The notes: generated by a model from the sequence alone, not told the origin. A stretch of 64,000 nt of DNA from Syntrophaceae bacterium (GCA_018436925.1 JAHDKI010000017.1:1-64000), one strand, 5' to 3'. Positions 33,933 through 44,082 are shown, numbered from the stretch's first letter. Numbers and translations are program-made.

Positions 33933-34733
33933 ATGGCTTACAAGTACATTGATTTAAAAATTGAAAATCATGTGGCCACCGTGTCGATGGCCAGACTCGA
34001 TGCGTTAAATGCGCTGAGTTTGGATTTCGCAAGCGAAATCGCTCAGGTCTTTCGCGATATGGCGGATCACGACGGCGTCCGCTGCATTATTTTTGCAAGC
34101 AAGGCCCGCATCTTCTGCGCCGGACTGGACCTCAAGCAGGCCGCCAGCGGCGATCATTCCTCCGCTAAGGGTATTCTTGATACGATCAAACACTCGCAGC
34201 CGCTTTTTGACTGCTGCAACGCCATCGAGGAATGCCCCAAACCCGTCATCGCGGCGGTGCACGGCAAGTGCATCGGCGGCGGACTCGATATGATTTCCGC
34301 CTGCGACATCCGCCTTTGCACGGAAGACGCGGTGTTCTGCCTGAAAGAGGCCAATATCGGACTGGTGGCCGATATGGGCGTCTTGCAGCGGCTGCCCATG
34401 ATCGTGGGCCAGGGGTTCGCCCGTCAGATGGCCTTTACGGCCGCCAATTACGGCGCGCGCGACGCGGAGAAAATGGGACTGGTCAACGAGGTCTTCGCGG
34501 ATCAGGCGACTTTGATGATCGGCGCGGACAAACTCGCAACGCAAATTGCCGCCAACGCGCCACTGGCGCTGGTGTGCACCAAAGAGGTCTTGAATTTCAG
34601 CCGTTACGTGAATGTGTATGAAGGCATGACACTGGCGATTCAGAAAAACGCCACCCTTTTGTTTTCCGATGATTTGAAGGAAGCGATGATCGCCTTTTTG
34701 GAGAAACGTCCGGCCGATTTCAAAGGCAAGTAA
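33933..34733 (+). CDS. crotonase, dienoyl-CoA isomerase-like
   Basis: 266 residues; the ATG at 33933 has AAAGGAGG 5 bases upstream. Oxyanion loops: ASKARIFCAGLDLKQ and VHGKCIGGGLDMISACDIRL. The catalytic stretch reads EANIGLVADMGVLQRLPMIV, which carries a Glu and the Asp of delta3,5-delta2,4-dienoyl-CoA isomerases (ECH1: EVD.GL.AD.G.LQRLP). A role in metabolising unsaturated or ring-derived dienoyl-CoA is consistent. Ended by a strong terminator at 34759-34787. Confidence 0.88.
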   Translation: MAYKYIDLKIENHVATVSMARLDALNALSLDFASEIAQVFRDMADHDGVRCIIFASKARIFCAGLDLKQAASGDHSSAKGILDTIKHSQPLFDCCNAIEECPKPVIAAVHGKCIGGGLDMISACDIRLCTEDAVFCLKEANIGLVADMGVLQRLPMIVGQGFARQMAFTAANYGARDAEKMGLVNEVFADQATLMIGADKLATQIAANAPLALVCTKEVLNFSRYVNVYEGMTLAIQKNATLLFSDDLKEAMIAFLEKRPADFKGK

Positions 34734-34754
34734 AAGACGGTCGGGCAAAAAACA

Positions 34755-34788
34755 AAAAACCGCGCCGGGCGACCGGCGCGGTTTTTTA
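34755..34788. terminator. bidirectional intrinsic terminator
   Basis: Stem ACCGCGCCGG (34759-34768) / CCGGCGCGGT (34773-34782), loop GCGA, T-run on the plus strand and A-run before the stem (T-run on the minus strand). Serves the convergent crotonase and small Cys protein genes. Confidence 0.9.
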
Positions 34789-34992
34789 ATCGTGGTGGGA
34801 ATGCCCCCGCTCTTTGCGGACATACAGCTTGCAGTCTTCGCCCGATGAGCCGTAAACGTCCACCGACGGCATGCGCATCGATTTGAATCCCATCGCCTTG
34901 CAGCCGTAAGGGAACTTTGCTTCGTAAGTAATGTAGAAGTGCTCGCAGAAAAAACAGTTGATCAGCGTGCCTTCGTGGTCCTTCTTTTTCAT
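34786..34992 (-). CDS. small conserved cysteine-rich protein
   Basis: 68 residues with NCFFCEHFYITYEAKFPYGC, then KAMGFKSMRMPS and SGEDCKLY, i.e. four conserved cysteines able to bind a metal. Short proteins with this CxxCxHFY...PYGCKAMGFKS...SG..C pattern are widespread in proteobacteria and lack a known function. Immediately downstream of the M16C protease gene in the same direction (34 bases). Confidence 0.75.
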   Translation of the reverse strand: MKKKDHEGTLINCFFCEHFYITYEAKFPYGCKAMGFKSMRMPSVDVYGSSGEDCKLYVRKERGHSHHD

Positions 34993-35026
34993 CTCGGCTT
35001 TCCGTCTCTGAGCGCTTTGCCTGCCC

Positions 35027-38002
35027 CTAAATCAGATTTTCCAGATCGAGTTTTTCGGGAAGCGCCTCGTTGGCCTGAACCAGCTTTTCCCGCGCCGAAT
35101 AGACCGCCACCGCCTGACTGCTTGCGGCCCGGGCGAAATATTCGGCAAGCGTTCGGCGGACTTTCTCCGGCGTGGCCGACATAACGGTGTCGCGAAAAGT
35201 CTGGCGCATGGCGTCGGTGGCGCCGGCAAACGAACGGATCATCGCAACATAGCCGCGGCCGGCCGGATCCTGCGGCCGGTCGAGCGCGCTCAGCGTGCTG
35301 ATTGCCGCCTTCTCCAGATCGTCCAAAGAAAGCTCGTTTTCGGCATAGAATTTTGCCGCCGCCGAAAAGACATCCAGCGTTCGAACGATGTGCGGATCGC
35401 GGTAGGACAAAAACGCCATCAGCCCCATGGAAAAATCGAATGCGGACATGCCGCCGTAGGCGCCGCCCTGGACGCGGATGTGTTTGTACAGATAGCTGTT
35501 GGATAGCTCCTTTGAAGCCAGCATGAGGATCGCCGCCGCCGGGTCGGTATAGGCGGGCGCTTTGAAGACACTGGCCACATAAGACACTTGCGTGGGCACG
35601 GCGATGCCGGCGCGTCCGGGCCGCAGCTCCGGCTGAGGGTGCGGAGCCATGTTGCCGCCTGCGGGAAGCCGCCGCAGCAGACGGGCAAGCTGCTCTTCAG
35701 CCAGAGCCAGGCCTTGCGCGTCGGCGGTCAAGTTGATCAGAAGATTCGCCCGTGTGAAAATCAGCGCTTTGAGCGCGTCCATCTTGCCGCGCAAATCGGT
35801 TTTCAATTCGTCAAAGTCGCCCGCTTGCCGCTTCACAAAGCCAAATTGGGTGCGGCCGTGCCAAAGCTCGTCTCGATAGGCCGGCAAAGACAGCCCCGCG
35901 CCCGCGGCCCGTTTGGCGAAGATGTGGCCCGACGGCACAACGGCCGATTGCAGACTGTTTTTTCGTTCCGCAATCAGATCCCGCATGCGGGCCTCCGCGG
36001 AAAGATCGCCCGCGCAAAGAATGTCGCCTGCGATATCGACGGCCGCGGCCATATTCCGGTAGAGGGCCTTGAAAGAGAAGATCATTTTCTGCCAGGCGCC
36101 GTCGGCATGGACGGTCAGCCCGGCCGCCAGATCGTAGCCGAAGCCCCCCATGGTCAGAGAAATCCGTTTGGACATGTCGTCATAGCTGTAGCCGCCCGCG
36201 CCCATGCCGCACATCAGTTTTCCCAGAAGCGGCAGATAAATCTGGAGCTCTTCAGGAACGTGGCCGACATCAAAGGCCAGATCGACGTTGACGATGCCGT
36301 TGGTGAAAATATCGTGCTTGAGCGCGGATACGCCGTCGATAGAGGCCGCCTGCGTGGGGATGATGTCCACCTCGCGGGGAATGTCGGACAAGCGCAATTT
36401 GGGAAGACAAGCCGCCGCCTCGGGGGGATCGGGTTCGGTTTGAAACGCCTTGAGCTTTTTGGCCTGCTCATTGATCGCCGCCAACTGCGCCTCCGACAGG
36501 GCCTTCTTGATTTCGGCCATCTGTCTTTTTTCTTCGTCTTCGATGCGGCGATTAAAATCCGCATCCGGTTCCATGACCGATACCACCCGGTGAGGATTGT
36601 CGATCAGCCATTTTTGCACCGCCTTCTGGAACATGGCCGGATCGGCCGACCAGCCCGATCGGATGGTTTCGATGACGCGGGCGAAATCCAGACCGATCAG
36701 GGGATCGCCGTCATAGAGCCAGGTCTGAAACACATGGCCCATCAGCGCAATCCCGTATGGGTAGGACCCGCGGGAGATTTCTTTGCCGTGGAATTCCACC
36801 TGGTGCAAGACGCCTTCTATCAGTTCGGGATCAAACCCGTCTGTCACGACTTTTTCCAGCGTGTCGAAAATCAGGCGTTCGATTTTATCCGCGTCTTTTG
36901 TTTGAACATTGCGAAGCCCCGCGCAGAACATTAGCTGGCGCAGATCCGCCTCGATTCCGCTGGCTGGAGAGAGATCCTCCCCCAGGCCGGAATCAATCAG
37001 CGCCTTGCGCAGCGGGCCTGCCGAAGAGCCGACCAGCAGGCTCGAGATAATCTCCAGCAGAAGCGCCGTGTCGAAATCGCGATTCTCGGCAAGCCCCCAG
37101 GCCACGGTGACGGTTGTCTTTTTTTCCAGGGGTTCTTCCGGGTCGGCCGGGAAAAAACCATGCGCCTGCCGGGGCGCGTCAAAGGCGGGTTGCGGGTTGA
37201 TTGTGGAGTTCACCGAAACGCGGTCGAAGCCGGCGAGCATTTCTGCCAGAAACGCGAGGTGTTGTTTTGTCGGAATGTCGCCATAGAGGAAAAAACGCGC
37301 GTTGGCGGGCGAATAGTAGCGGCGGTGATAGTCGCAAAACTGCTCATAGGTGAGCTTTGGAATCACGTTCGGGTCGCCGCCCGAATCGAAGGCATAGACC
37401 GTGTCGGGATAGAGATTTTCCTGGAGCGCCTTATACATAAGCGATTCCGGAGACGAATAGACGCCTTTCATTTCGTTGTAGACGATGCCCGAGCGGATCA
37501 GATCGCTTTGCAGATTGTCGATTTCGGCCGGCTCCAGATGGTGGCCTTCCTGCATGAAGGTTTCGGGCAGCATCCGCGGATGAAAGACCAAATCGGTGTA
37601 CACGCGGGCCAGATTGTAGAAGTCGGCCGGGATCTGACTGGCCACCGGATAGACCGTTTTGTCCGGATACGTAAAGGCGTTGATAAACGTCTGCATCGAG
37701 GAGCGCATCAGCTCTTTGAAGACGTCTTTGAGCGGATAGGTTTGCGATCCCGCCAACACGGAATGCTCCAGAATGTGCGGCAGGCCCGTCGAATCGGCAG
37801 GCGGCGTCCGAAAGCCGATGGCGTAAAGGTTTTCCCGGTCAAAGGCGTGCAGGTGCAAAACTTTCGCGCCGGTTTTCAGGTGTTCCATTTCATAGGCGAC
37901 AAGCCGCATCGAGACAATCGGCTCGACGCGCAAGACTTGAAATCCGTGTAAGACATCCCCGGCCGCAAGCTCGGCGGCGGGGCAGGTGTTTGTTTCGGTC
38001 AT
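35027..38002 (-). CDS. M16C zinc metallopeptidase (presequence-protease type)
   Basis: 991 residues, the full length of the PreP/falcilysin class. The inverted zinc motif HILEH lies in GLPHILEHSVLAGSQTYPLKD (about residue 72), with the third ligand Glu further on in the EMKGVYSSPESLMYKALQ region. Four M16 repeats and a central hinge coiled region (about 470-510, QLAAINEQAKKLKAFQ). The ATG at 38002 is preferred because GGAG stands 8 bases before it. Degrades short unstructured peptides. Follows pyrE by 37 bases, likely in one operon with metH and pyrE. Confidence 0.92.
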   Translation of the reverse strand: MTETNTCPAAELAAGDVLHGFQVLRVEPIVSMRLVAYEMEHLKTGAKVLHLHAFDRENLYAIGFRTPPADSTGLPHILEHSVLAGSQTYPLKDVFKELMRSSMQTFINAFTYPDKTVYPVASQIPADFYNLARVYTDLVFHPRMLPETFMQEGHHLEPAEIDNLQSDLIRSGIVYNEMKGVYSSPESLMYKALQENLYPDTVYAFDSGGDPNVIPKLTYEQFCDYHRRYYSPANARFFLYGDIPTKQHLAFLAEMLAGFDRVSVNSTINPQPAFDAPRQAHGFFPADPEEPLEKKTTVTVAWGLAENRDFDTALLLEIISSLLVGSSAGPLRKALIDSGLGEDLSPASGIEADLRQLMFCAGLRNVQTKDADKIERLIFDTLEKVVTDGFDPELIEGVLHQVEFHGKEISRGSYPYGIALMGHVFQTWLYDGDPLIGLDFARVIETIRSGWSADPAMFQKAVQKWLIDNPHRVVSVMEPDADFNRRIEDEEKRQMAEIKKALSEAQLAAINEQAKKLKAFQTEPDPPEAAACLPKLRLSDIPREVDIIPTQAASIDGVSALKHDIFTNGIVNVDLAFDVGHVPEELQIYLPLLGKLMCGMGAGGYSYDDMSKRISLTMGGFGYDLAAGLTVHADGAWQKMIFSFKALYRNMAAAVDIAGDILCAGDLSAEARMRDLIAERKNSLQSAVVPSGHIFAKRAAGAGLSLPAYRDELWHGRTQFGFVKRQAGDFDELKTDLRGKMDALKALIFTRANLLINLTADAQGLALAEEQLARLLRRLPAGGNMAPHPQPELRPGRAGIAVPTQVSYVASVFKAPAYTDPAAAILMLASKELSNSYLYKHIRVQGGAYGGMSAFDFSMGLMAFLSYRDPHIVRTLDVFSAAAKFYAENELSLDDLEKAAISTLSALDRPQDPAGRGYVAMIRSFAGATDAMRQTFRDTVMSATPEKVRRTLAEYFARAASSQAVAVYSAREKLVQANEALPEKLDLENLI

Positions 38003-38039
38003 CGACAATGCTCCAAAAGGATTAATAAAGACGGACGGC

Positions 38040-38621
38040 TCAGCCGGCCTGTTTTTGCGCCCGCAGGTCCATGATTTCCGTCCGGGTCAGAACCGAGCGC
38101 ACGTCGTCAACCAGCTTTTGAATATTTTCCCGGCCGCCCTCTTCCCGGTCGATGAGCGTGATGACGCCCTCCACGATTAACCCCGCGGCGCGCGCCTGCT
38201 CAATGGCCGTGATCGTCGAGCCGCCCGTGGTAATGACGTCGTCGATGACGATCACTTTTTCGCCGGCTGAAACGTTGCCCTCCACCGCGCTTTTCGTGCC
38301 GTGCGCTTTGACGTCCTTGCGGACAATGAACGACTTGACCGGCTTTCCTTTCTGATAGGAAATCACGGCCAGAGCGTTGGCGATGGGATCGGCGCCCAGC
38401 GTGAGCCCGCCCGCCGCGGTGATATTGAGGTCCTTCACCATGTCGAAGACGATTTCGCCGATGAGGTTCATGCCCTCGGGATCGAGTGTCGTGGGTTTGC
38501 AGTTGAAGTAATAATTGCTCTGCTTTCCCGAAGCGAGCGTAAAAGGCGGATTGTCGCTGTATTTGAAAGAGCGCGCGAGAATGATTTCTCCCAGGCGTTG
38601 ACGTTTTGCTTCCAGTGTCAT
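38040..38621 (-). CDS. pyrE: orotate phosphoribosyltransferase
   Basis: 193 residues. Converts orotate and PRPP to orotidine monophosphate in pyrimidine synthesis. PRPP-binding motif VIVIDDVITTGGSTI (about 118-132) and an orotate-binding N-terminus FTLASGKQSNYYFNCKPTTL. Good ribosome site AGGAGGACAC. Lies 38 bases after metH and before the M16C gene. Confidence 0.95.
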   Translation of the reverse strand: MTLEAKRQRLGEIILARSFKYSDNPPFTLASGKQSNYYFNCKPTTLDPEGMNLIGEIVFDMVKDLNITAAGGLTLGADPIANALAVISYQKGKPVKSFIVRKDVKAHGTKSAVEGNVSAGEKVIVIDDVITTGGSTITAIEQARAAGLIVEGVITLIDREEGGRENIQKLVDDVRSVLTRTEIMDLRAQKQAG

Positions 38622-38659
38622 GTTGCTTGTGTCCTCCTGTCAGATGATAAATTCGGGTA

Positions 38660-41059
38660 TTACCTGCGTGTCAGTTTATCGACGATTTTCACGGCCTCGA
38701 CACCGTCTTTGGCGTAAAATGCGCCGATGGATTGCGCGTAAGCTTCAGTGACCACCGCGCCGCCGACCAGAAACGACGTTTCAAGACCTTTGGCGCGCGC
38801 CAGCGTAATGACGTCCTTCATGTTGACCATGGTGGTGGTCATCAGCGCCGAAAGACCGATCACGTCGGGGTTTTGTTTCCGGGCCGTCTCGACGATGGAC
38901 ACGTCGTCCACATCCTTGCCCAGATCCACTACCTCGTAGCCGTGATTGCGCAGAAGCAGCGCCACAATGTTTTTGCCGATGTCATGGATGTCGCCCCGCA
39001 CCGTGGCCAGAAGCACCTTGCCTTTGGTTGCGGCGGCCAAGCGTTTGAGGTGCGGCTCGAGAATATCGAGCCCCTTTTTCATGGCTTCGGCCGCGCCCAT
39101 CAGTTGAGGCAAAAAGTAGATCTTCTGTTCATAAAGTTCGCCCACGCGCACGATGGCGGGAATCATGATGCCGTCGACAAGCGCCTGCGCCTCATTTCCT
39201 TCGGAAAGCGCCTGGGCCAGAAGCGCAGGCATGGCCTCACGGTCGCCCCCGGTCACAGCCGCGGCAAGTTTCTCTTTTACGGACAGCGCCGTTTTGGGCG
39301 CATCACCCGCCGGCGCGGTCTGTTGGGTGAAATGCCGGATAAACGCGTCCGTCGCGCCGGGCCGGGCGGAAAGGACGTCGCCTGCGAACTTCACATTCAT
39401 CAGTTCGACGCTGGAGGGATTGGCAATGGCCATGGAAAGCCCGTTGTACTGCGCCATCGCCAGAAAGGCGGCATTGAGCCAGGGACGGCCCGGCATCCCG
39501 AACGACACGTTCGACAGCCCCAGCGTGGTCCGGCTTTTAAAGACCTGCGAGCACCAGCGCACGCAGTCGAGCGTTTCCTGCGCGGCGCGCGCGTCGGAGG
39601 CCACTGCCATGACCAGGCAGTCCACGACGAAGTCGTCTTTGGTCAGGCCCAACGGTCTGGCCTTTTCATAAATGCTTTTGATCACCGCCTGCCTTTTGAC
39701 GGCGGTGGCCGGAATATTGCCGTCGGTTAAAGGCAGCAGGATAAACATCGCGCCGTATTTGGCTGCCAGCGGCAAAAGCTTCGCGATCTTTTTCTTTTCG
39801 CCGGAGATGGAATTGATGAGCATCCGGCCGGGATAAAGCCGCAGCGCCGCTTCGATGGTTTCCGCATTTGCGGAATCGACCGCCAGAGGCAGGCCGCTTA
39901 CCGTCGACAAAAGGCCTACGACATTCTTGATCGTGGCGGTTTCGTCGATGCCGGGCATGCCGACATTGACATCCAGAAGATCGGCGCCCAGCTCTTCCTG
40001 CTCGGCGGCCATCTGGCGGATGAGCGTGGTTTTGCCGTCAAGAAGTTCCTGCTGCAAGGCTTTCTTGCCGGTCGGGTTGATCCGTTCACCGACCACGACC
40101 AGCGGCTGGCGATCGGCAAAGACAAACGCGCTTCGCGCGGAAGACAATGCGGCAATCGATTTGCGCGCGGGTAGTGTCAGTTTTCGCTTTTTGACGGCAC
40201 GGGCCAGCGACCGGATGTGCGCGGGCGTCGTGCCGCAGCAGCCGCCCAGCAGATTCGCGCCGGCGTCGATCAGTTTTCGGCCGTGCGCCGCGAAGGTATC
40301 GGCCTGCATGTCAAAGACAGTGTCAAGCCCCACCAGTTTCGGCATACCGGCGTTGGGCTTGGCCAAAAGCGGCACCGTGGCGTAGGGTTTCATGGCCGCG
40401 ACGAACTCGACCATTTTCTCCGGGCCGGCAGAACAGTTGCAGCCCACGGCGTCCGCGCCCAGGCTTTGCAGCGTAATCAATGCCGCGGCAGGCGGCGTGC
40501 CGCCGAGGGTGTGGCCGTCTTCTTCATAAGTCATGGACACGAGCGTAAAGATGTCCGCAGTTTCTTTTACGGCCAGAAGCGCCGCGCGTGTTTCCTGGAT
40601 GTCGATCATGGTTTCGATAACAATGAGATCGCAGCCGCCTTCAATCAGTCCGGTAACTTGCTCCTTGAATGCGTCCACTGCTTCTTCGAAAGGCAAGGGC
40701 CCGAAAGGCTCCACAAACAGCCCTGTCGGACCGATGTCGCCCGCGACGAGAGCCTTTTTGCCGCAGGCGTTTTTGGCCAGGCGAGCCAGGTCGCGGTTGA
40801 TGCGGCGCACGTCGCCTTCCAGACCGTACTGTTTGAGTTTGTAGCGATTGGCGCCGAAGGTGCAGGAATAAACCACCTGCGCCCCGGCTTGAACATACGA
40901 GGCGTGAACCGCTGAAATCACCTGCGGGTTGTCCAGGCACCAGGCCTCGGGGCACACTCCCGAGGGCATGCCGCTTTTTTGCAGCTCCGTTCCCGTGGCG
41001 CCGTCGAGAATAACCGGCCCGGCCTTCAAAAGGCTTTTAATATTCAAGCTCTTGCTCAT
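38660..41059 (-). CDS. metH: cobalamin-dependent methionine synthase lacking the reactivation domain
   Basis: 799 residues against about 1200 for E. coli MetH. Homocysteine-binding domain 1-300 with zinc ligands in GCNCSAG and GGCCGTTP; pterin-binding domain about 320-560 (VVGERINPTGKK, DLLDVNVGMPG); cobalamin-binding domain 590-799 with the base-off motif GDIHDIGKNIV (His ligand) and GLSALMTTTM. The C-terminal SAM-dependent reactivation domain is absent, as in many anaerobes, where reduction of oxidised cobalamin must come from another protein. Ribosome site AGGAGAGG. First gene of the metH-pyrE-M16C unit. Confidence 0.93.
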   Translation of the reverse strand: MSKSLNIKSLLKAGPVILDGATGTELQKSGMPSGVCPEAWCLDNPQVISAVHASYVQAGAQVVYSCTFGANRYKLKQYGLEGDVRRINRDLARLAKNACGKKALVAGDIGPTGLFVEPFGPLPFEEAVDAFKEQVTGLIEGGCDLIVIETMIDIQETRAALLAVKETADIFTLVSMTYEEDGHTLGGTPPAAALITLQSLGADAVGCNCSAGPEKMVEFVAAMKPYATVPLLAKPNAGMPKLVGLDTVFDMQADTFAAHGRKLIDAGANLLGGCCGTTPAHIRSLARAVKKRKLTLPARKSIAALSSARSAFVFADRQPLVVVGERINPTGKKALQQELLDGKTTLIRQMAAEQEELGADLLDVNVGMPGIDETATIKNVVGLLSTVSGLPLAVDSANAETIEAALRLYPGRMLINSISGEKKKIAKLLPLAAKYGAMFILLPLTDGNIPATAVKRQAVIKSIYEKARPLGLTKDDFVVDCLVMAVASDARAAQETLDCVRWCSQVFKSRTTLGLSNVSFGMPGRPWLNAAFLAMAQYNGLSMAIANPSSVELMNVKFAGDVLSARPGATDAFIRHFTQQTAPAGDAPKTALSVKEKLAAAVTGGDREAMPALLAQALSEGNEAQALVDGIMIPAIVRVGELYEQKIYFLPQLMGAAEAMKKGLDILEPHLKRLAAATKGKVLLATVRGDIHDIGKNIVALLLRNHGYEVVDLGKDVDDVSIVETARKQNPDVIGLSALMTTTMVNMKDVITLARAKGLETSFLVGGAVVTEAYAQSIGAFYAKDGVEAVKIVDKLTRR

Positions 41060-41184
41060 CGTTGGCCTCTCCTGATTGTCCGTGCCGGCTTTATACCATC
41101 TTTAGACCCGAAGTGGTATTTTTTTTAGGGCTTTGCTAAAGGAGAGGACGGATCGTTCAATACTGCTAAGACAGGGAGGCGACG

Positions 41185-41517
41185 ATGGATTTTGAAACCT
41201 CGGCCATCGCACGATGGCTCGATGAACAGGAGAAAAAGGGCATTGATGTCTCGCGGATTGCTTTGCCCGATGATCTGGCCAATGATGAGGCGCCTGATGA
41301 AACGGTGTATTTCAAGGAAATTCGGCCTTGCAGCATTTTATGCACCGGCACGCATCCGTTTGCCACAGTCGAACGCTTCGGCCGGTGGTTTTTAAGCCGG
41401 GGGCGCGATCGGGACGAAGGGCCGCACACCGACCTGCCTGCCTGGTGGTTTTTTACCAAAGATCGGGAAGCCGCCGTCCGGACGGCAAAATCGCATATCG
41501 GAGATACGAAAAGATAG
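41185..41517 (+). CDS. conserved-type hypothetical protein
   Basis: 110 residues with GGGAGG ideally placed before the ATG. Acidic N-terminal helix (FETSAIARWLDEQEKKGIDV), then a Trp-rich end (PAWWFFTKDREAAVRTAKSH). Isolated between the divergent metH and convergent CoA-transferase. No domain recognised; expressed status judged from the ribosome site and codon use. Confidence 0.65.
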   Translation: MDFETSAIARWLDEQEKKGIDVSRIALPDDLANDEAPDETVYFKEIRPCSILCTGTHPFATVERFGRWFLSRGRDRDEGPHTDLPAWWFFTKDREAAVRTAKSHIGDTKR

Positions 41518-41541
41518 CGAAAGCCGGCTGTTCATGGAAGG

Positions 41542-42855
41542 TCAGCGGCTGGCGCCGACAAAATGATAATGGGGACCGAACCGCTCGAAAGCCGCGCGGT
41601 CAAGCGCCTCGCGGTGGGACGGATGGGCGATGCTGATGATCAGGCGGGCCCGTTCCTGAAGAGAGCGGCCGTAAAGATTGACCGCGCCATATTCGGTGAC
41701 GAGCCAGTGCGCGTGCGCTCGGGTGGTCACCACGCCCGCGCCGGACAAAAGCACGGCAGAAATCTTGCTGAGCCCCGTTTCCGTCACCGACGGCATGGCA
41801 AGAATGGCTTTGCCGCCTTTTGATCGCGACGCGCCGTAGAAGAAATCAATCTGGCCGCCCACGCCCGAATACATTTTTGCCCCCAGGGAATCCGCGCAGA
41901 TCTGGCCGGTCAAGTCGACCTGCAGCGCGGAATTGATGGCCGTCGCCTTCGGGTTTCGGGCAATCACGAAAGGGTCGTTGGTATAGCCGACATCCATCAT
42001 CCGGACATCATCGTTGAGATGGGTGTAATCGTAGAGCTTCTTGGATCCCAGAAGGAAGGTCGCCACCATTTTCCCCCGATCGACGGCCTTTTCCGCGCCG
42101 TTGATGACGCCTTTTTCAACCAGCGGGATGACGCCGTCGGCAAACATTTCCGTATGGATGCCGAGATTTTTATGGCCCCCCAACTGATCGAGCACGGCGT
42201 TGGGAATCGCGCCGATGCCCATCTGCAGCGTGGCGCCGTCTTCTATGAGGGCCGCGCAGTGTCGCCCGATGGCTGTTTCAATGTCTGTGGGTTTTGCAAA
42301 ATGAACAGTTTCGAGCGGCGTGTCGTCTTCGACGAAACAGTCGATCCGGTCGGCTTCGATGACGGCGTCGCCGAACGTGAAAGGCACGTGAGGATTGATG
42401 ACGGCCAGGACGGCGCGGGCTTTCTCCATGGCGGCGCGGGTGGCGTCCACCGACGTTCCCAGCGAAACCCGGCCTTTTGAGTCGGGCGGAGAGACCTGGA
42501 TCATGACCACGTCGCACGGCAGATGGCCTTCTCGGTACAGACGCTGCGTTTCTCCCAGAAAAACGGGAATATAATCGGCAAATCCTTCCTGCGTTCGCTT
42601 GCGGACATTCGGTCCGACGAAGAAGGAATCCAGCTGAAAAATGCCTTCAAATTCCGGGTCGGCATAGGGTGCCGGGCCTTCGGTGTGCAAATGATGAATG
42701 CGGATATCCCGCAAGTCGCCCGCCCGTCCCCGGCGGCACATCGCGTTGATCAGGCATTGCGGCGCGCTGGCCACGGAGCTTAAGTGGATGTGATCGCCCG
42801 GTCGGATTTCCGAGACCGCCTCATCCGGGGTTGCGATTTTAGGTTTTTGCGGCAT
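41542..42855 (-). CDS. acetyl-CoA hydrolase / 4-hydroxybutyrate CoA-transferase family
   Basis: 437 residues from the ATG at 42855 (AGGA 9 bases upstream; an earlier ATG at 42864 is too close to it). Family I CoA-transferase/hydrolase: IRPGDHIHLSSVASAPQCL at the start, LQMGIGAIPNAVL near 216, NSALQVDLTGQICADSLG and YSGVGGQIDFFYGAS near 320, the CoA-binding loop. Moves CoA between acyl groups; substrate (acetate, butyrate, 4-hydroxybutyrate) cannot be read. Fits acid fermentation or syntrophic oxidation. Confidence 0.88.
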   Translation of the reverse strand: MPQKPKIATPDEAVSEIRPGDHIHLSSVASAPQCLINAMCRRGRAGDLRDIRIHHLHTEGPAPYADPEFEGIFQLDSFFVGPNVRKRTQEGFADYIPVFLGETQRLYREGHLPCDVVMIQVSPPDSKGRVSLGTSVDATRAAMEKARAVLAVINPHVPFTFGDAVIEADRIDCFVEDDTPLETVHFAKPTDIETAIGRHCAALIEDGATLQMGIGAIPNAVLDQLGGHKNLGIHTEMFADGVIPLVEKGVINGAEKAVDRGKMVATFLLGSKKLYDYTHLNDDVRMMDVGYTNDPFVIARNPKATAINSALQVDLTGQICADSLGAKMYSGVGGQIDFFYGASRSKGGKAILAMPSVTETGLSKISAVLLSGAGVVTTRAHAHWLVTEYGAVNLYGRSLQERARLIISIAHPSHREALDRAAFERFGPHYHFVGASR

Positions 42856-42908
42856 GCCAATCATTCCTGTCGGTTTTGATCGCGTCCAGCCGTCGGACGT
42901 CAGGGCGG

Positions 42909-43985
42909 TCAGCCCTGCTTGTTGAGGAGCTCGGCCTGATGATGGGCAATGAGCGCGTCGATCATGGCGCCGATATCGCCGTCGATAAAATGGTCCAGAT
43001 CGTAGCGGGTCAGGTTGATCCGATGATCGGTGATCCGGCCCTGCGGAAAATTATACGTCCGGATCCGCTCGGAGCGGTCGCCGCTGCCCACCTGGCTTTT
43101 ACGGGCTTGGGCCTGTTCGGCATTTTGCTTTTGCACCATTGCGTCAAGCAGTCTGGCGCGCAAAACCTTCATGGCTTTGGCCTTGTTTTTGAGCTGCGAT
43201 TTTTCATCCTGGCAGGTGACCACCAGACCGGTCGGCAGATGGGTGATGCGGACGGCGGAGTCGGTGGTGTTCACGCTCTGGCCGCCGTGGCCGGTGGAGC
43301 GGTAAACGTCAATGCGCAGATCGTTGGGATCGATGCTGAGTTCGACCTCCTCGGCTTCGGGCATGATCGCGACGGTCACCGCCGACGTGTGAATGCGTCC
43401 CTGGGCTTCCGTGACCGGCACGCGCTGAACGCGATGCACGCCGCTTTCAAACTTCAGTCGGCTGTAAGCGCCGGCCCCCTCGATTTGCGCGATGATTTCC
43501 TTGAAGCCGCCCATGCCGCCCGCGGGCGACGAGCTGACCACGTCCACCTTCCAGCCCTGCGATTCGGCGTAACGGGCGTACATCCGGAACAGATCGCCCA
43601 CAAACAGACCGGCTTCGTCTCCGCCGGTGCCGGCGCGGATTTCCAGGAAAACATTTTTATCGTCGTTGGGATCCTTGGGCAAAAGCAGGATCTTGATCTT
43701 TTCTTCGAGCTCTTCCCGCTGCGTCTGGAGCTGCGGCAGTTCGTCTTTGACCAGCGCGCGCAGCTCCTCGTCGGAATCGTTCAAAAGCCCCTGGTATTCA
43801 TCAATGCGAATCTTGATGTCCTCAAAGCCGCGAATCGCTTCGACCAATTCGGTCAGATCCGAGTGTTCCTTGGCCAGTTTCTGGTACAGCCCCTGCCTGG
43901 AAACTACCTGGGGGTCGCTCAATTGACCTTCCAGCTCGCGGTAGCGGATTTCTATATCGCGAAGCTTGTCTAAAATCGTATCCAT
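42909..43985 (-). CDS. prfA: peptide chain release factor 1
   Basis: 358 residues, normal length. Ends translation at UAA and UAG. GGQ motif in [20 protein letters not shown] (about 230), helical domain 1, and the C-terminal [18 protein letters not shown]. The release-factor methyltransferase gene prmC, often next to it, is not here. Downstream of rpmE and rho on the same strand, separated from rpmE by a terminator. Confidence 0.97.
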   Translation of the reverse strand: MDTILDKLRDIEIRYRELEGQLSDPQVVSRQGLYQKLAKEHSDLTELVEAIRGFEDIKIRIDEYQGLLNDSDEELRALVKDELPQLQTQREELEEKIKILLLPKDPNDDKNVFLEIRAGTGGDEAGLFVGDLFRMYARYAESQGWKVDVVSSSPAGGMGGFKEIIAQIEGAGAYSRLKFESGVHRVQRVPVTEAQGRIHTSAVTVAIMPEAEEVELSIDPNDLRIDVYRSTGHGGQSVNTTDSAVRITHLPTGLVVTCQDEKSQLKNKAKAMKVLRARLLDAMVQKQNAEQAQARKSQVGSGDRSERIRTYNFPQGRITDHRINLTRYDLDHFIDGDIGAMIDALIAHHQAELLNKQG

Positions 43986-44048
43986 AGGTTTCCTGTGTCC
44001 GGCGACGGCTACTTTAGGGTTGTTGATGAAACGAAAAGAAAGAGTCTT

Positions 44049-44082
44049 AAAAACAGCTGCATCCTCAGGGGAGGACGCAGCT
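44049..44082 (-). terminator. intrinsic terminator of rpmE
   Basis: Arms 44055-44066 and 44071-44082 pair except one mismatch; on the minus strand a T-run (44053-44049) follows. prfA therefore needs its own promoter or read-through. Confidence 0.8.

Noticed and set aside
35588..36934. 448-residue open frame opposite the M16C protease
   Set aside because: Antisense shadow caused by GC-rich codon bias; no motifs, and the protease motifs on the other strand are clear.
42876..43973. 365-residue open frame opposite prfA
   Set aside because: Antisense shadow of a conserved gene.
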